In this document: in pieces, positions 9,122 to 17,012 of the stretch
How the letters are laid out: each line of letters begins with the position of its first letter
Position numbering within the stretch: position 1 is the stretch's first letter
From: Acuticoccus sp051016205
Lineage (GTDB): Bacteria; Pseudomonadota; Alphaproteobacteria; Rhizobiales; Amorphaceae
Direction of reading: 5' to 3'
Length of the DNA: 64,000 bases
Assembly: GCA_051016205.1 (NCBI GenBank)
Contig: CP136534.1
Location: 2,542,001-2,606,000 of the forward strand
The notes under the pieces: generated by a model
What the model was told of the DNA's origin: nothing
What the model saw: only the letters and a program-made list of their open reading frames with translations
Databases searched by the model: none
Position numbers and translations under genes: made by a program

Positions 9122-9232
9122 GTCTGTGCGGTAATGAGACATGATTATCACGCCCGGCGCAAGACGGTGCTCTGGGAAACAGGCGGGCTCAGCGCGATTG
9201 CGCAATGGCGAGGGGATCGGCACAAAGCGGCG

Positions 9233-10036
9233 ATGACGAAGAAAGCCATTTCGGCCGTCGCTCAGGATGAGCCGGCCACAGACAATCGCGATCATGTGAG
9301 TTCGCTGGCACGCGGGCTTGATGTGTTGCGGGCCTTTAGCCGAACGCGCAAACGTATGACCTTGTCAGAGGTGGCGGCCGAGACGGGGATGACCCGTGCG
9401 GCGGCGCGGCGGTTCCTACTGACGCTGGTGCGCGAGGGTTATGCGCAGACCGATGGGAAGTTGTTCGACCTGACGCCACAGGTGCTTGAGCTGGGCTTTT
9501 CGGTCATCTCTTCCATCGGGATTTGGGATATTGCGCGGCCGTTCCTCGCACAACTGTCCCAGGAGATGGAGGAATCCATCTCTGCCGCTGTGCTGGATGG
9601 CAAGGACGTGGTCTATGTGGTGGGCACGCAATACCACCGCGTGATCAGTGTGGGGGTGACGGTGGGGAGCCGCCTTCCCGCCCACTGCACGGCGACGGGA
9701 CGCGTGTTGCTTTCCATGCGGCCGGAAGAGACGTGGGACGAGTTGATTGCAGGGCTCGACCTGAAGCCTGTGACGGCAAAGACGGTGACGGCGCCGAAAG
9801 CCTTCCGCAAGATCTTGAAAGAGACGCGGCAGAAGGGGTGGTGTCTTGTGGAGGAGGAGCTTGAGATCGGGCTCTTGTCCATCGCCGTTCCCTTGTCGCG
9901 CCGCTCCGGCGAGTTGGCGGGGGCGATCAATGTGGGTGTGCCGACGTTGCGGGCGAGTGGGGAGGATATGGTGGGCACGATCCTGCCGCGCTTGCAGGAG
10001 ACGGCCATGAGGATCACTGCGGCGTTGCCTCACTGA
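9233..10036 (+). CDS. IclR-family transcriptional regulator
   Basis: A 267-residue protein with an N-terminal winged helix-turn-helix (residues about 25-85; SLARGLDVLRAF, then TLSEVAAETGMTRAAARRFLLTL) and a C-terminal IclR ligand-binding domain (about 100-260; GTQYHRVISVGVTVGSRLPAHCTATGRVLL). The PAHCTATGRV segment is the conserved effector-pocket motif. This resembles PcaU/PobR-like members. It is divergent from the ABC/aldolase operon and very likely controls it. The start at 9233 matches the family N-terminus; in-frame codons further upstream would run over the operator. Confidence 0.92.
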   Translation: MTKKAISAVAQDEPATDNRDHVSSLARGLDVLRAFSRTRKRMTLSEVAAETGMTRAAARRFLLTLVREGYAQTDGKLFDLTPQVLELGFSVISSIGIWDIARPFLAQLSQEMEESISAAVLDGKDVVYVVGTQYHRVISVGVTVGSRLPAHCTATGRVLLSMRPEETWDELIAGLDLKPVTAKTVTAPKAFRKILKETRQKGWCLVEEELEIGLLSIAVPLSRRSGELAGAINVGVPTLRASGEDMVGTILPRLQETAMRITAALPH

Positions 10037-10050
10037 GTGTTGGAGGGAGT

Positions 10051-10383
10051 ATGCGGCTGACATCGGGGACTTGGGTGTCGGCTTATCTGCGGCGCTGTGC
10101 GGTGGCTGGGGGATATGCGGCTCTGTCGCGCCGGGGTGATGGGAGTGCGGGAGCGATCTTCCTTGAGGTGATCCACGCTGATGGGGTGGATCTGTTTGCG
10201 CCGGCTTTGCAGATGGATGCTGAAGGCGCCTCGCGCCGGTTTGAGAAGGTGCTGGTGGCGGCAACGCCTTTGGACGTGACCGAGCGGCTTGAGAAAGAAA
10301 AGCGGTTCGACAGCGACCTTTGGGTGGTGACTGTGGAGGACCCCGCGGGGCGACCCTTCTTGGAGGACGATGAAGTTGTCTGA
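10051..10383 (+). CDS. DUF1491-family protein
   Basis: A 110-residue soluble protein that begins MRLTSGTWVSAYLRRC and carries the acidic RFDSDLWVVTVEDP motif near its end, the pattern of the alphaproteobacterial DUF1491 family. The function of that family is unknown. It has a strong GGAGGG ribosome site and overlaps the next gene by 14 bases. It is often found near the GTA cluster in related genomes as far as I recall; here it lies just upstream. Confidence 0.75.
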   Translation: MRLTSGTWVSAYLRRCAVAGGYAALSRRGDGSAGAIFLEVIHADGVDLFAPALQMDAEGASRRFEKVLVAATPLDVTERLEKEKRFDSDLWVVTVEDPAGRPFLEDDEVV

Positions 10384-10837
10384 GCCGTTCTGGCGTACCA
10401 AAACCCTTGAGGAGATGAACGAGGGGGAGTGGGAGTCCCTTTGCGACGGGTGCGCGCGGTGTTGCCTGAACAAGTTGGAAGACTGGGACACGGGCGAGAT
10501 TGTGTGGACCAATGTGGCCTGCCAACTGCTCCACCACGGTACGTGTCGCTGCAAGGACTATGCGAACCGATTTGCCACAGTACCCGACTGTGTGGGGCTG
10601 ACGCCTGAGACGGTGCGCGCGCTCACCTGGTTGCCGCCAACCTGTGGCTATCGGCTGGTGGCGGAGGGGCGCGATCTTAAGTGGTGGCATCCTTTGGTGT
10701 CGAGTGATCCGAACACGGTGCATGAGGCTGGAATTTCCGTACGCGGGCGCGTGGTCTCCGAGGAAGATGTGGGCGTGGACGACTACGAGGATTTCCTGGT
10801 GGATTGGCCAATTAGGGATTTGGGCAAAGAATCTTAA
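10370..10837 (+). CDS. YcgN-family cysteine cluster protein (UPF0260)
   Basis: A 155-residue protein with the cysteine pattern of the YcgN/YkgJ group: CDGCARCC near residue 25, then CQLLHHGTCRC near 50, a CVGL segment and PPTCGYR near 90. The family is thought to coordinate zinc or an iron-sulfur centre; no reaction is established. The start at 10370 gives the family N-terminus (PFWRTKTLEEM). It overlaps the DUF1491 gene and should be in the same transcript. No sequence link to the following GTA cluster is visible apart from position. Confidence 0.85.
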   Translation: MKLSEPFWRTKTLEEMNEGEWESLCDGCARCCLNKLEDWDTGEIVWTNVACQLLHHGTCRCKDYANRFATVPDCVGLTPETVRALTWLPPTCGYRLVAEGRDLKWWHPLVSSDPNTVHEAGISVRGRVVSEEDVGVDDYEDFLVDWPIRDLGKES

Positions 10838-10924
10838 AACCTATGGTTGACAGCGTCGCGCTGTTCCTGTAGACATCCGGCACAGTCGAAGAATTGGGCG
10901 TGCAGGGGTGTTGGCGGCGCAGGG

Positions 10925-11030
10925 GCCGCATCGATGCCGGTGGGCATCGCACCATGGTGCCGGTGGGCACTACACACAAAGCGGGGCGGTAAAGGCAGGC
11001 AGCCGGTCGGGGGACCGGCTATTTTTGTGT
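10925..11030 (+). ncRNA. Candidate small RNA: twin GGTG-loop hairpins plus terminator
   Basis: Two stem-loops share the 12-mer TGCCGGTGGGCA: CGATGCC-GGTG-GGCATCG (10932-10949) and GTGCC-GGTG-GGCAC (10957-10970). They are followed 30 bases later by a classic intrinsic terminator. Repeated identical loops and a terminator are typical of structured small RNAs or leader elements. It could also be just the 3' untranslated part of the ycgN-like transcript. No known RNA family was recognised. Confidence 0.35.
11001..11028 (+). terminator. Intrinsic terminator upstream of the GTA cluster
   Basis: AGCCGGTC-GGGG-GACCGGCT forms a perfect 8-base-pair stem with a 4-base loop, followed by ATTTTTGT. It separates the DUF1491/YcgN transcript from the GTA genes. 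Confidence 0.85.
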
Positions 11031-11243
11031 CTGCGTTTTGCTGGCGATCATCGGGCCATCTTGATGGACGGGCTTGAGGCCAATGCACCGTGAGGCTCTT
11101 GCCGGGAGGGACCGGTAGGAGCGACGTGAAGGCACGCATGGATGACAACAACAAGGACGAGCTGAGCGGAACCGAAAGGTGCCGTGCCTGCGCAACGGTG
11201 CGTGGGCGGCGCTTGCGGTGGTCACAACATGGCGGAGGGGCCG

Positions 11244-11573
11244 ATGGCTGAGCTTGCTTTGGACGGTGCAAGCACGCGCGAATCGCTGGTGCAGAGGCTT
11301 TTTGGGGCATTTGCCATGCAGGTTCAGGATATTGAAAAGCGCATCGCTGAACATGGCGGTGCGGAAATCGTTGAGGACACGAAGGTTCTGAGCGGTTTGG
11401 CTCGGACGTTGGAAACGTTGATCGCGCTCGACAAGAAAGTGTCGGGCGAGGGAACGGGTCTTGCCGATGCTGCCGAGCTGCGCGCTGAAATTGCCGAGCG
11501 GCTGGCGCGGTTGAAGCCGCAGCGGCGACGCAAGGCCGGTGGTCAGAAGGCTGTGGACACGGCTGGCCAATAG
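11244..11573 (+). CDS. GTA gene 1: small terminase-like protein
   Basis: A 109-residue, helical, charged protein (FAMQVQDIEKRIAEHGGAEIVEDTKVLSGLARTLETLIALDKKV) in the position of RcGTA orf g1, which has been described as a small terminase subunit working with the large terminase. ATG 11244 has a GGAGGGG ribosome site; an in-frame ATG at 11229 is possible but less well spaced. The C-terminus is rich in arginine and lysine, as expected for contact with DNA or the large subunit. It overlaps the large terminase start. Assignment rests on position and pattern. Confidence 0.75.
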   Translation: MAELALDGASTRESLVQRLFGAFAMQVQDIEKRIAEHGGAEIVEDTKVLSGLARTLETLIALDKKVSGEGTGLADAAELRAEIAERLARLKPQRRRKAGGQKAVDTAGQ

Positions 11574-12945
11574 GGTGGCCGATCCTGATGGTCGCGTGAG
11601 GCGGCCGAGTGCGCTCCAGTTGCGTCAGTCGCTGGTGCGGTGTGTACGGGAAGGTCGGGCTGCAGCCTTTGTGGAGGATTTGACGGCTGAGCATGCCGAG
11701 GCGCTGCTGTGTGACTGGCCGCTTTGGGCGCGGCCAGAGCAGCTGCCGCCCAAGGGTGATTGGACCACCTGGCTGATTTTGGGTGGGCGCGGCGCGGGCA
11801 AGACGCGCGCCGGTTCTGAATGGGTGCGCGGGATGGCACTGGGGCTTGCCCCCTTTGCCACAAAGGCGTGCGAGCGCATTGCCCTTGTGGGCGAGACGCT
11901 GGCCGATGCGCGCGAGGTGATGGTGGAGGGCGTCTCGGGCCTGTTGTCGGTGGGCTCCAGGCGTGACCGACCAGACTGGCAGCCGTCGCGGCGCAGGCTT
12001 GAATGGCCCAATGGCGCTGTGGCGCAGCTGTTTGCTGCAAGCGACCCTGAGAGTCTTCGCGGGCCTCAGTTTGCCTGTGCGTGGAGTGACGAGCTTGCCA
12101 AGTGGCCGAACGCGGACGCCACCTGGGATATGCTGCAGTTTGCGCTGCGGCTCGGTGAACGACCGCGCCAGATGGTGACGACGACGCCGCGGCCTGTGCC
12201 GTTGTTGAAGAGACTGCTGGCCGACCAACGGACCGCGCTGACGAAGATGGCGACCGCCGACAATGCGACGAACCTTGCTTCAGGGTTCTTCGATGCGGTG
12301 GTGGATCGTTATCAAGGCACGCGGCTTGGCCGCCAGGAGCTTGATGGCGAGCTGATCGAGGATCGTGACGACGCGCTCTGGAAGCGTGAGGCCATCGATG
12401 CTGCGCGGGTGACTGAAGCGCCTGAGATGGAGCGCATTGTGGTGGCGGTGGACCCGCCCGCCACAAGCGGCGCCAAGTCGGCCGCGTGCGGGATTGTGGC
12501 TGTGGGCCTTGGTGCTGACGGCCACGCCTACGTGCTGGCCGACGAGACGGTGCATCAAGCGCCGCCCAAGGTTTGGGCGGACAAAGCGGTGGCGCTCTAC
12601 CACCTTCTGGAGGCCGACCGCCTGGTGGCTGAGGTCAACCAAGGCGGCGAGATGGTGACCACCATTGTGCGCGAGGCGGACCCGAGCGTGCCTGTGGTGC
12701 CTGTGCGGGCAAGCCGCGGCAAGTGGGTGCGGGCCGAACCTGTGGCGCTTTTGTATGCGCAGGGCCGTGTGCACCACGCGGGGGTGTTCCCTTCGCTGGA
12801 AGATCAGATGTGCAACTTCGCGCCGGCGGGAACGTCGGACGGGGTCTCGCCTGACAGGATCGATGCGCTTGTGTGGGCGCTGACGGTCCTGATGCTTGAG
12901 GCGGCCAAGGGCGGCGCGCCGCCGCGGGTCAGACGATTTGGATGA
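11539..12945 (+). CDS. GTA gene 2: large terminase (packaging ATPase-nuclease)
   Basis: A 468-residue large terminase. The N-terminal ATPase has Walker A GGRGAGKT (residues 82-89) and a Walker B/adenine region (FACAWSDELAKWPN). The C-terminal RNase-H-like nuclease shows its acidic residues in VVAVDPPA, VAEVNQGGEM and DRIDALVWAL. It drives headful packaging of host DNA in GTA particles. GTG 11539 overlaps gene 1; GTG 11575, just after the gene 1 stop, is an alternative start. The sequence follows the RcGTA/DNA-packaging COG5323 type. Confidence 0.93.
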   Translation: MVRRLWTRLANRVADPDGRVRRPSALQLRQSLVRCVREGRAAAFVEDLTAEHAEALLCDWPLWARPEQLPPKGDWTTWLILGGRGAGKTRAGSEWVRGMALGLAPFATKACERIALVGETLADAREVMVEGVSGLLSVGSRRDRPDWQPSRRRLEWPNGAVAQLFAASDPESLRGPQFACAWSDELAKWPNADATWDMLQFALRLGERPRQMVTTTPRPVPLLKRLLADQRTALTKMATADNATNLASGFFDAVVDRYQGTRLGRQELDGELIEDRDDALWKREAIDAARVTEAPEMERIVVAVDPPATSGAKSAACGIVAVGLGADGHAYVLADETVHQAPPKVWADKAVALYHLLEADRLVAEVNQGGEMVTTIVREADPSVPVVPVRASRGKWVRAEPVALLYAQGRVHHAGVFPSLEDQMCNFAPAGTSDGVSPDRIDALVWALTVLMLEAAKGGAPPRVRRFG

Positions 12946-12954
12946 CACAGGTTC

Positions 12955-12981
12955 AGCCTCCGCTTCGCGGGGGCTTTTTTT
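12955..12981 (+). terminator. Terminator-like hairpin between terminase and portal genes
   Basis: AGCCTCCGC pairs with GCGGGGGCT (one G-U pair, TTC loop), followed by a T run (TTTTTT TGTTT). It looks like a strong intrinsic terminator but lies inside the GTA operon, 10 bases after the terminase stop and 30 bases before the portal start. Confidence 0.75.
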
Positions 12982-13011
12982 GTTTGGCGACAGCCGGCGG
13001 AAAGGGGCGCG

Positions 13012-14205
13012 ATGGGCATCTTTGGCAGGCGCGATGAGCGCGAGGAAAAAGCATCGCGCGTGGGGCGCTTGATGAGCGTGGAGACGCTGGGCCGTCCGGC
13101 CTGGACGCCGCGCGATTACGCCTCCCTGGCGCGCGAGGGGTTTGCGAAAAACCCGATCGTCTTCCGCTCCGTGCGGATGATTGCGGAGGCCGCGGCATCA
13201 GCGCCGTGGCTGTTGTTCAACGGCGATGTTGAGGTTGAGGAGCACCCGCTTCTTGGCCTCCTGCGCCGGCCGAACCCTGCGCAATCGGGCGCGACGCTGA
13301 TGGAGACCGTTTACGGGCACCTCATGGTGGCCGGCAACGCCTACATCGAAGCCGTCAGCCTTGAAGGCGTGCCACGCGAGATCTTTGCGCTGCGGCCCGA
13401 TCGGATGAAGGTGGTGCCGGGGCCTGACGGATGGCCACAGGCATTTGAGTATCAGGCGGGGGCGCGCACGGTGCGCTTCGAGCAGGAGGGTGCGCCTCAG
13501 CCCATCCTTCATTTGTCGATGTTCCATCCTTTGAACGACCACTACGGGTTTGCGCCTGTGGAGGCGGCGCTGACGAGCTTGGACATCCACAACGCTGCAG
13601 GCGCCTGGTCCAAAGCGCTTTTGGACAATGCGGCGCGGCCGTCCGGTGCGCTGGTCTATACCGGCGAAGGGCACCTGAACGACGAGCAGTTCGAGCGGCT
13701 GAAGGCAGAGCTGGAGGATGGCTATACGGGGGCGCGCAATGCGGGCCGGCCGTTGCTGCTTGAGGGTGGGCTCGACTGGAAGACGATGGCCATGAGCCCG
13801 CGAGACATGGACTTCATCGAGGCGAAGAACCAGGCGGCGCGCGAAATTGCGCTCGCCTTTGGGGTGCCGCCGATGCTGCTCGGCATTCCTGGCGACAACA
13901 CCTACGCGAACTATCGCGAAGCGAACCGTGCGTTCTGGCGGCAGACGGTGCTGCCCTTGGTGAACCGCACGGCACAATCCTTGACCAACTGGTTGGGTGA
14001 AGCGTTCGAGCCGGGACTGCGGCTGACCTTCGACGCCGATCAGATCGATGCGCTGTCGGTGGAGCGTGAAGCGCTCTGGGACCGCGTGGCAGCGGCCGAC
14101 TTCCTGACGCGCGCGGAGAAGCGGGCAGCGGTTGGCTATGGTGTGGACGACGGGGGATCGGCGGCTGCCGAAGAGGAGGGCGGTCAACCGGCCGCGCCCG
14201 TATAA
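13012..14205 (+). CDS. GTA gene 3: portal protein (HK97 family)
   Basis: A 397-residue HK97-type portal protein. Typical segments are FAKNPIVFRSVRMIAEAAASAPW near residue 45, the KVVPGPDGWPQAFEY strand region, HPLNDHYGFAPVEAA, and AREIALAFGVPPMLLGIPGDNTYANYREANRAFWRQTVLP in the C-terminal third. It forms the dodecameric ring through which DNA enters the head. ATG 13012 follows an AAAGGGG ribosome site. The stop overlaps the next ATG (TAATG). Confidence 0.94.
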   Translation: MGIFGRRDEREEKASRVGRLMSVETLGRPAWTPRDYASLAREGFAKNPIVFRSVRMIAEAAASAPWLLFNGDVEVEEHPLLGLLRRPNPAQSGATLMETVYGHLMVAGNAYIEAVSLEGVPREIFALRPDRMKVVPGPDGWPQAFEYQAGARTVRFEQEGAPQPILHLSMFHPLNDHYGFAPVEAALTSLDIHNAAGAWSKALLDNAARPSGALVYTGEGHLNDEQFERLKAELEDGYTGARNAGRPLLLEGGLDWKTMAMSPRDMDFIEAKNQAAREIALAFGVPPMLLGIPGDNTYANYREANRAFWRQTVLPLVNRTAQSLTNWLGEAFEPGLRLTFDADQIDALSVEREALWDRVAAADFLTRAEKRAAVGYGVDDGGSAAAEEEGGQPAAPV

Positions 14206-14396
14206 TGGATCCATTGACCCAAAGTGTCGTGGAGCGAGGTGACTTGGCGCACCTCGCTCTTTTCTTATGGGCCTCCATGTCGTCGGGGCTCCTGGTTTGG
14301 ACCACGCGCGAATTGGCCCGGTCGAACAACCGGTTCGGAGACTTCGTGCGCGAGGTGTCCAAGCTGAACACGCTTTTCGGACGGGACGGATGCTGA
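14205..14396 (+). CDS. GTA small membrane-like protein (position of g3.5)
   Basis: A 63-residue protein with one hydrophobic helix (HLALFLWASMSSGLLVW) and a charged tail. It overlaps the portal stop (TAATG) and the next small gene, so it is translationally coupled. RcGTA also has a tiny gene, g3.5, at this place. Oddly, its 5' part contains a perfect 10-base-pair terminator-like hairpin. No function can be given. Confidence 0.6.
   Translation: MDPLTQSVVERGDLAHLALFLWASMSSGLLVWTTRELARSNNRFGDFVREVSKLNTLFGRDGC
14232..14265 (+). terminator. Terminator-like hairpin inside the small gene after portal
   Basis: GAGCGAGGTG and CACCTCGCTC form a perfect 10-base-pair stem with an 8-base loop, followed by TTTTCTT. 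It lies within the coding part of the 63-residue gene. Confidence 0.65.
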
Positions 14397-14560
14397 AACT
14401 GTTGACGCGGGCCTTTGAGCCCGTTTCGCGCATTCGGTGCGTGGACGTGGACCATGAGGCAACGTTTGCCGCCTTCCGAGAGGGGTTGGCGCAGACGCTC
14501 GTGGAGCGGCGGATCCGCTATGAGCCACGCGTGGTGAGCCTTCTGAGGGCAGTCCGATGA
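14390..14560 (+). CDS. Small GTA-cluster protein, function unknown
   Basis: A 56-residue basic protein starting MLKLLTRAFEPVSRIRCVDVD. ATG 14390 overlaps the stop of the preceding small gene, and its stop overlaps the protease ATG (ATGA), which supports real translation. The codon use matches neighbours. No domain is recognised. Confidence 0.55.
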   Translation: MLKLLTRAFEPVSRIRCVDVDHEATFAAFREGLAQTLVERRIRYEPRVVSLLRAVR

Positions 14561-15120
14561 GGGGCGCGCCTGAGCGCAAGGTTGCCGCGGAACGCTCCAG
14601 CCTCGACCAGGATGGGCGGTTTTGCGGCTATGCCTCGTTGTTTGGCAGGGCCGACTTGTCGGGCGACATCGTGATGCCTGGCGCCTTTGCCGCCTCGCTG
14701 CGCGCAAGGGGCAAAGCGGGCGTGGGCCTTTACCTTGAGCACGATCCCAAAGCGGTGATTGGCCACTGGCTTTTCCTGGAAGAGGATGAGCGGGGGCTGT
14801 GGGTGGAAGGTAGCCTTGGCGGCTCGCTGGATGCGGCCCGCGCGGCGCGGCTGATGCGGCTTGGCAAGCTTGATGGGCTGTCCATCGGCTTTCGGACCGT
14901 CCGATCGGAAGAAGACAGAGCAGCGCGTGTGCGCAGGCTGACTGAGATTGATCTTTGGGAGGTGTCGGTGGTGAGCGCACCGATGCTGCCCGAAGCACGG
15001 GCGCGGGCGGCCGGAGCCGGTCGTGCCGTTGCGGGGGGCATGACCTCCATTCCTGCCGTGGACGCAGGGCTTGTCGCCCAAGTGCGTCGGACCACGGCCC
15101 TTATTCGTCAAACGAGGTGA
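14557..15120 (+). CDS. GTA gene 4: HK97-family prohead protease
   Basis: A 187-residue serine protease of the HK97 prohead family. It shows GYASLFGRADLSGDIVMPGAF near residue 25, LEHDPKAVIGHW with the catalytic histidine, and LDGLSIGFR with the catalytic serine, then LWEVSVVSAPML. It trims the capsid protein during head maturation. It lies 3 bases before the capsid gene and overlaps the previous small gene. Confidence 0.93.
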   Translation: MRGAPERKVAAERSSLDQDGRFCGYASLFGRADLSGDIVMPGAFAASLRARGKAGVGLYLEHDPKAVIGHWLFLEEDERGLWVEGSLGGSLDAARAARLMRLGKLDGLSIGFRTVRSEEDRAARVRRLTEIDLWEVSVVSAPMLPEARARAAGAGRAVAGGMTSIPAVDAGLVAQVRRTTALIRQTR

Positions 15121-15123
15121 CTG

Positions 15124-16347
15124 ATGAGCAACGACGTTGGCGCGCCCGAGATCAAGGCCGATCTGGCGCAAGCATTTACCGAATTCATGGGTGCGTTCGA
15201 GGTCTTCCGCGACACCAATGACCGCCGCCTTGGCGAGCTTGAGCACAAGGCCTCCGCGGATGTGGTGACCACCGACAAGCTGGCCCGCGTGGAGGCAGCG
15301 CTTGATTCCAACCAGAAGCGGATCGACGACCTGGTCCTGAAGTCCCACCGTCCCAGCCTTGGCGGTGCTGTGGCGGCTGGCCCCAGCGAGCACAAGAGCG
15401 CCTTTGAGGGTTATGTGCGCGGCGGCAACGAGATGGATCTGCGCTCTTTTGAAAAGAAGGCGCTGACCGGTGGGCCGTCCGATGCGGGCTTTACCGTGCC
15501 TGTGGAGACCGAGGCAGAGGTGATGCGTCGCCTCCTTCACGTCTCCCCCATCCGCGCTATTGCGAGCGTGCGGCAGGTGTCGGGTTCCACTTACAAAAAG
15601 CCCATCACCAGCGCCGGCCCTGTGACCGGTTGGGTGGCCGAGACGGCGGTGCGCCCGCAGACCGATGCGCCCACTTTGTCGGAGCTGTCCTTCGACACGA
15701 TGGAGCTTTATGCCATGCCCGCGGCGACGTCGGCCCTTTTGGACGACACGGCCGTCGACATGGACCAGTGGCTTGCCGACGAGATCGAGACGGTGTTTGC
15801 CGAGCAGGAGACGGCAGCATTTGTGGCCGGCGACGGCATTGCCAAGCCGAAGGGCTTCACCGACTATACCATGGTCGATGAGAGCGCCTGGTCTTGGGGT
15901 AACATCGGCGTGGTCGACACGGGCGCCAACGGGGCCTTCGGCGCCGTGCCTGGCGACAACCTGATCGACCTCATCTACACGCTGAAGGCAGGCTATCGCC
16001 AGAACGCGCACTTTGTGATGAACCGCTCCACCCAGTCGGCGGTGCGCAAGTTGAAGGATGCCGATGGCGCCTACCTTTGGGCAGCGCCGTCCATTCCTGG
16101 TGCCCGTGCCACCTTGATGAACTTCCCGGTGGTGGAAACCGAAGACATGCCGTCGATTGCCGCTGGCGAGCCGGCCATTGCCTTTGGCGACTTCCGCCGC
16201 GGCTATCTTGTGGTGGACCGTCAGGGTCTTCGCATCCTGCGCGATCCCTATTCGTCCAAGCCCTACGTCCTCTTCTACACCACCAAGCGTGTGGGTGGCG
16301 GCGTTCAGGACTTTGACGCCATCAAGATGTTGCGCTTCTCGGCCTGA
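15124..16347 (+). CDS. GTA gene 5: HK97-family major capsid protein
   Basis: A 407-residue capsid protein with an N-terminal coiled-coil delta domain (about 1-100) that the upstream protease would remove, followed by the HK97 fold (GPSDAGFTVPVETEAEVMRRL near 120, AEQETAAFVAGDGIAKPKGF, NAHFVMNRSTQSAVRKLKD, DMPSIAAGEPAIAFGDFRRGYLVVDR). Length and layout match RcGTA gp5. A strong terminator-like hairpin follows, which could hold capsid mRNA abundant. Confidence 0.95.
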   Translation: MSNDVGAPEIKADLAQAFTEFMGAFEVFRDTNDRRLGELEHKASADVVTTDKLARVEAALDSNQKRIDDLVLKSHRPSLGGAVAAGPSEHKSAFEGYVRGGNEMDLRSFEKKALTGGPSDAGFTVPVETEAEVMRRLLHVSPIRAIASVRQVSGSTYKKPITSAGPVTGWVAETAVRPQTDAPTLSELSFDTMELYAMPAATSALLDDTAVDMDQWLADEIETVFAEQETAAFVAGDGIAKPKGFTDYTMVDESAWSWGNIGVVDTGANGAFGAVPGDNLIDLIYTLKAGYRQNAHFVMNRSTQSAVRKLKDADGAYLWAAPSIPGARATLMNFPVVETEDMPSIAAGEPAIAFGDFRRGYLVVDRQGLRILRDPYSSKPYVLFYTTKRVGGGVQDFDAIKMLRFSA

Positions 16348-16367
16348 TCGGGCTCGGAGTTGGCGTG

Positions 16368-16400
16368 AAACGGGCTCGCTTTTCGCGGGCCCGTTTTTGT
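16368..16400 (+). terminator. Terminator-like hairpin after the capsid gene
   Basis: AAACGGGCTCGC pairs with GCGGGCCCGTTT (one G-U pair, 5-base loop), followed by TTTTTGTTTGG. It lies 20 bases after the capsid stop and 40 bases before the adaptor gene, inside the GTA operon. Confidence 0.75.
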
Positions 16401-16439
16401 TTGGCCAGGTGGCCGCATTCACGATGATGGGGTGAGACG

Positions 16440-17012
16440 ATGGTGGCGATCCTGGTGAGCGGGCCGGCAAGCGAGCCGGTGACGCGCGAAGAGGCCAAAG
16501 CGCACGCGCGGGTGGACGGCGATGCCGAAGATGTAACGATCGACACGCTGATTGCAGCGGCGCGTTCGGAAGTGGAAAGCCGCACGGGCCGGGCCCTGGT
16601 GACACAGGGCTGGCGGATCGTGCGAGATGGAATTCCCCGCGGCGGGGTGATGCGTCTGGCGCCTGCACCCGTCCAAAGCGTTGATGCGGTGACCGTTTAC
16701 GACGGTGAGGGCCATGCCTCCGTCGTGCCTGCGAGCGACTATCAGGTGGACCTTGCCTCCCAGCCAGGGCGGCTTGCGTTTACCGCGGGGCTCGGCTGGC
16801 AGCCGCGGGCCATGAACGGCCTTGAGGTGGATCTGACGGTGGGGTACGGCCCGCCTTCCTCCGTCCCAGCCCCCTTGAAGCATTCGATGTTGATGCTGGT
16901 GGCCCATTGGTTCGAGCATCGTGAGGCGAGTGCGCTGGGCGCCGTGGTGGAGCCTGTGGCCAATGGGGTGTCGGCTCTCCTTGCGCCCTACAGGCTGCCG
17001 AGGCTGTCGTGA
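16440..17012 (+). CDS. GTA gene 6: head-tail adaptor/connector protein
   Basis: A 190-residue protein of the gp6-like head-tail connector type. It starts with a SEPVTREEAKAHARVDGDAEDVTIDTLIAAARSEVESRTGRALV helical region, then beta strands, and ends SALLAPYRLPRLS, a typical connector C-terminus. It would bind below the portal ring. The stop overlaps the GTG of gene 7. Confidence 0.88.
   Translation: MVAILVSGPASEPVTREEAKAHARVDGDAEDVTIDTLIAAARSEVESRTGRALVTQGWRIVRDGIPRGGVMRLAPAPVQSVDAVTVYDGEGHASVVPASDYQVDLASQPGRLAFTAGLGWQPRAMNGLEVDLTVGYGPPSSVPAPLKHSMLMLVAHWFEHREASALGAVVEPVANGVSALLAPYRLPRLS

Larger units (their letters stand above)
10838..11243. other. Non-coding interval before the GTA cluster
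   Basis: 406 bases without a convincing gene. It holds two near-identical small hairpins, a strong intrinsic terminator, and then about 200 bases that must contain the GTA promoter. No TTAA-N7-TTAA CtrA box was seen. A 37-codon frame from 11148 has no recognisable feature and is not called. Confidence 0.6.

Noticed and set aside
10838..11243. CtrA binding site before the GTA cluster
   Set aside because: No TTAA-N7-TTAA pattern was found in the interval.
14518..16668. 716-codon open frame on the minus strand across the protease and capsid genes
   Set aside because: It is a shadow of the GTA genes in high-GC DNA; it is rich in His, Arg and Gly, has no domain and no ribosome site.
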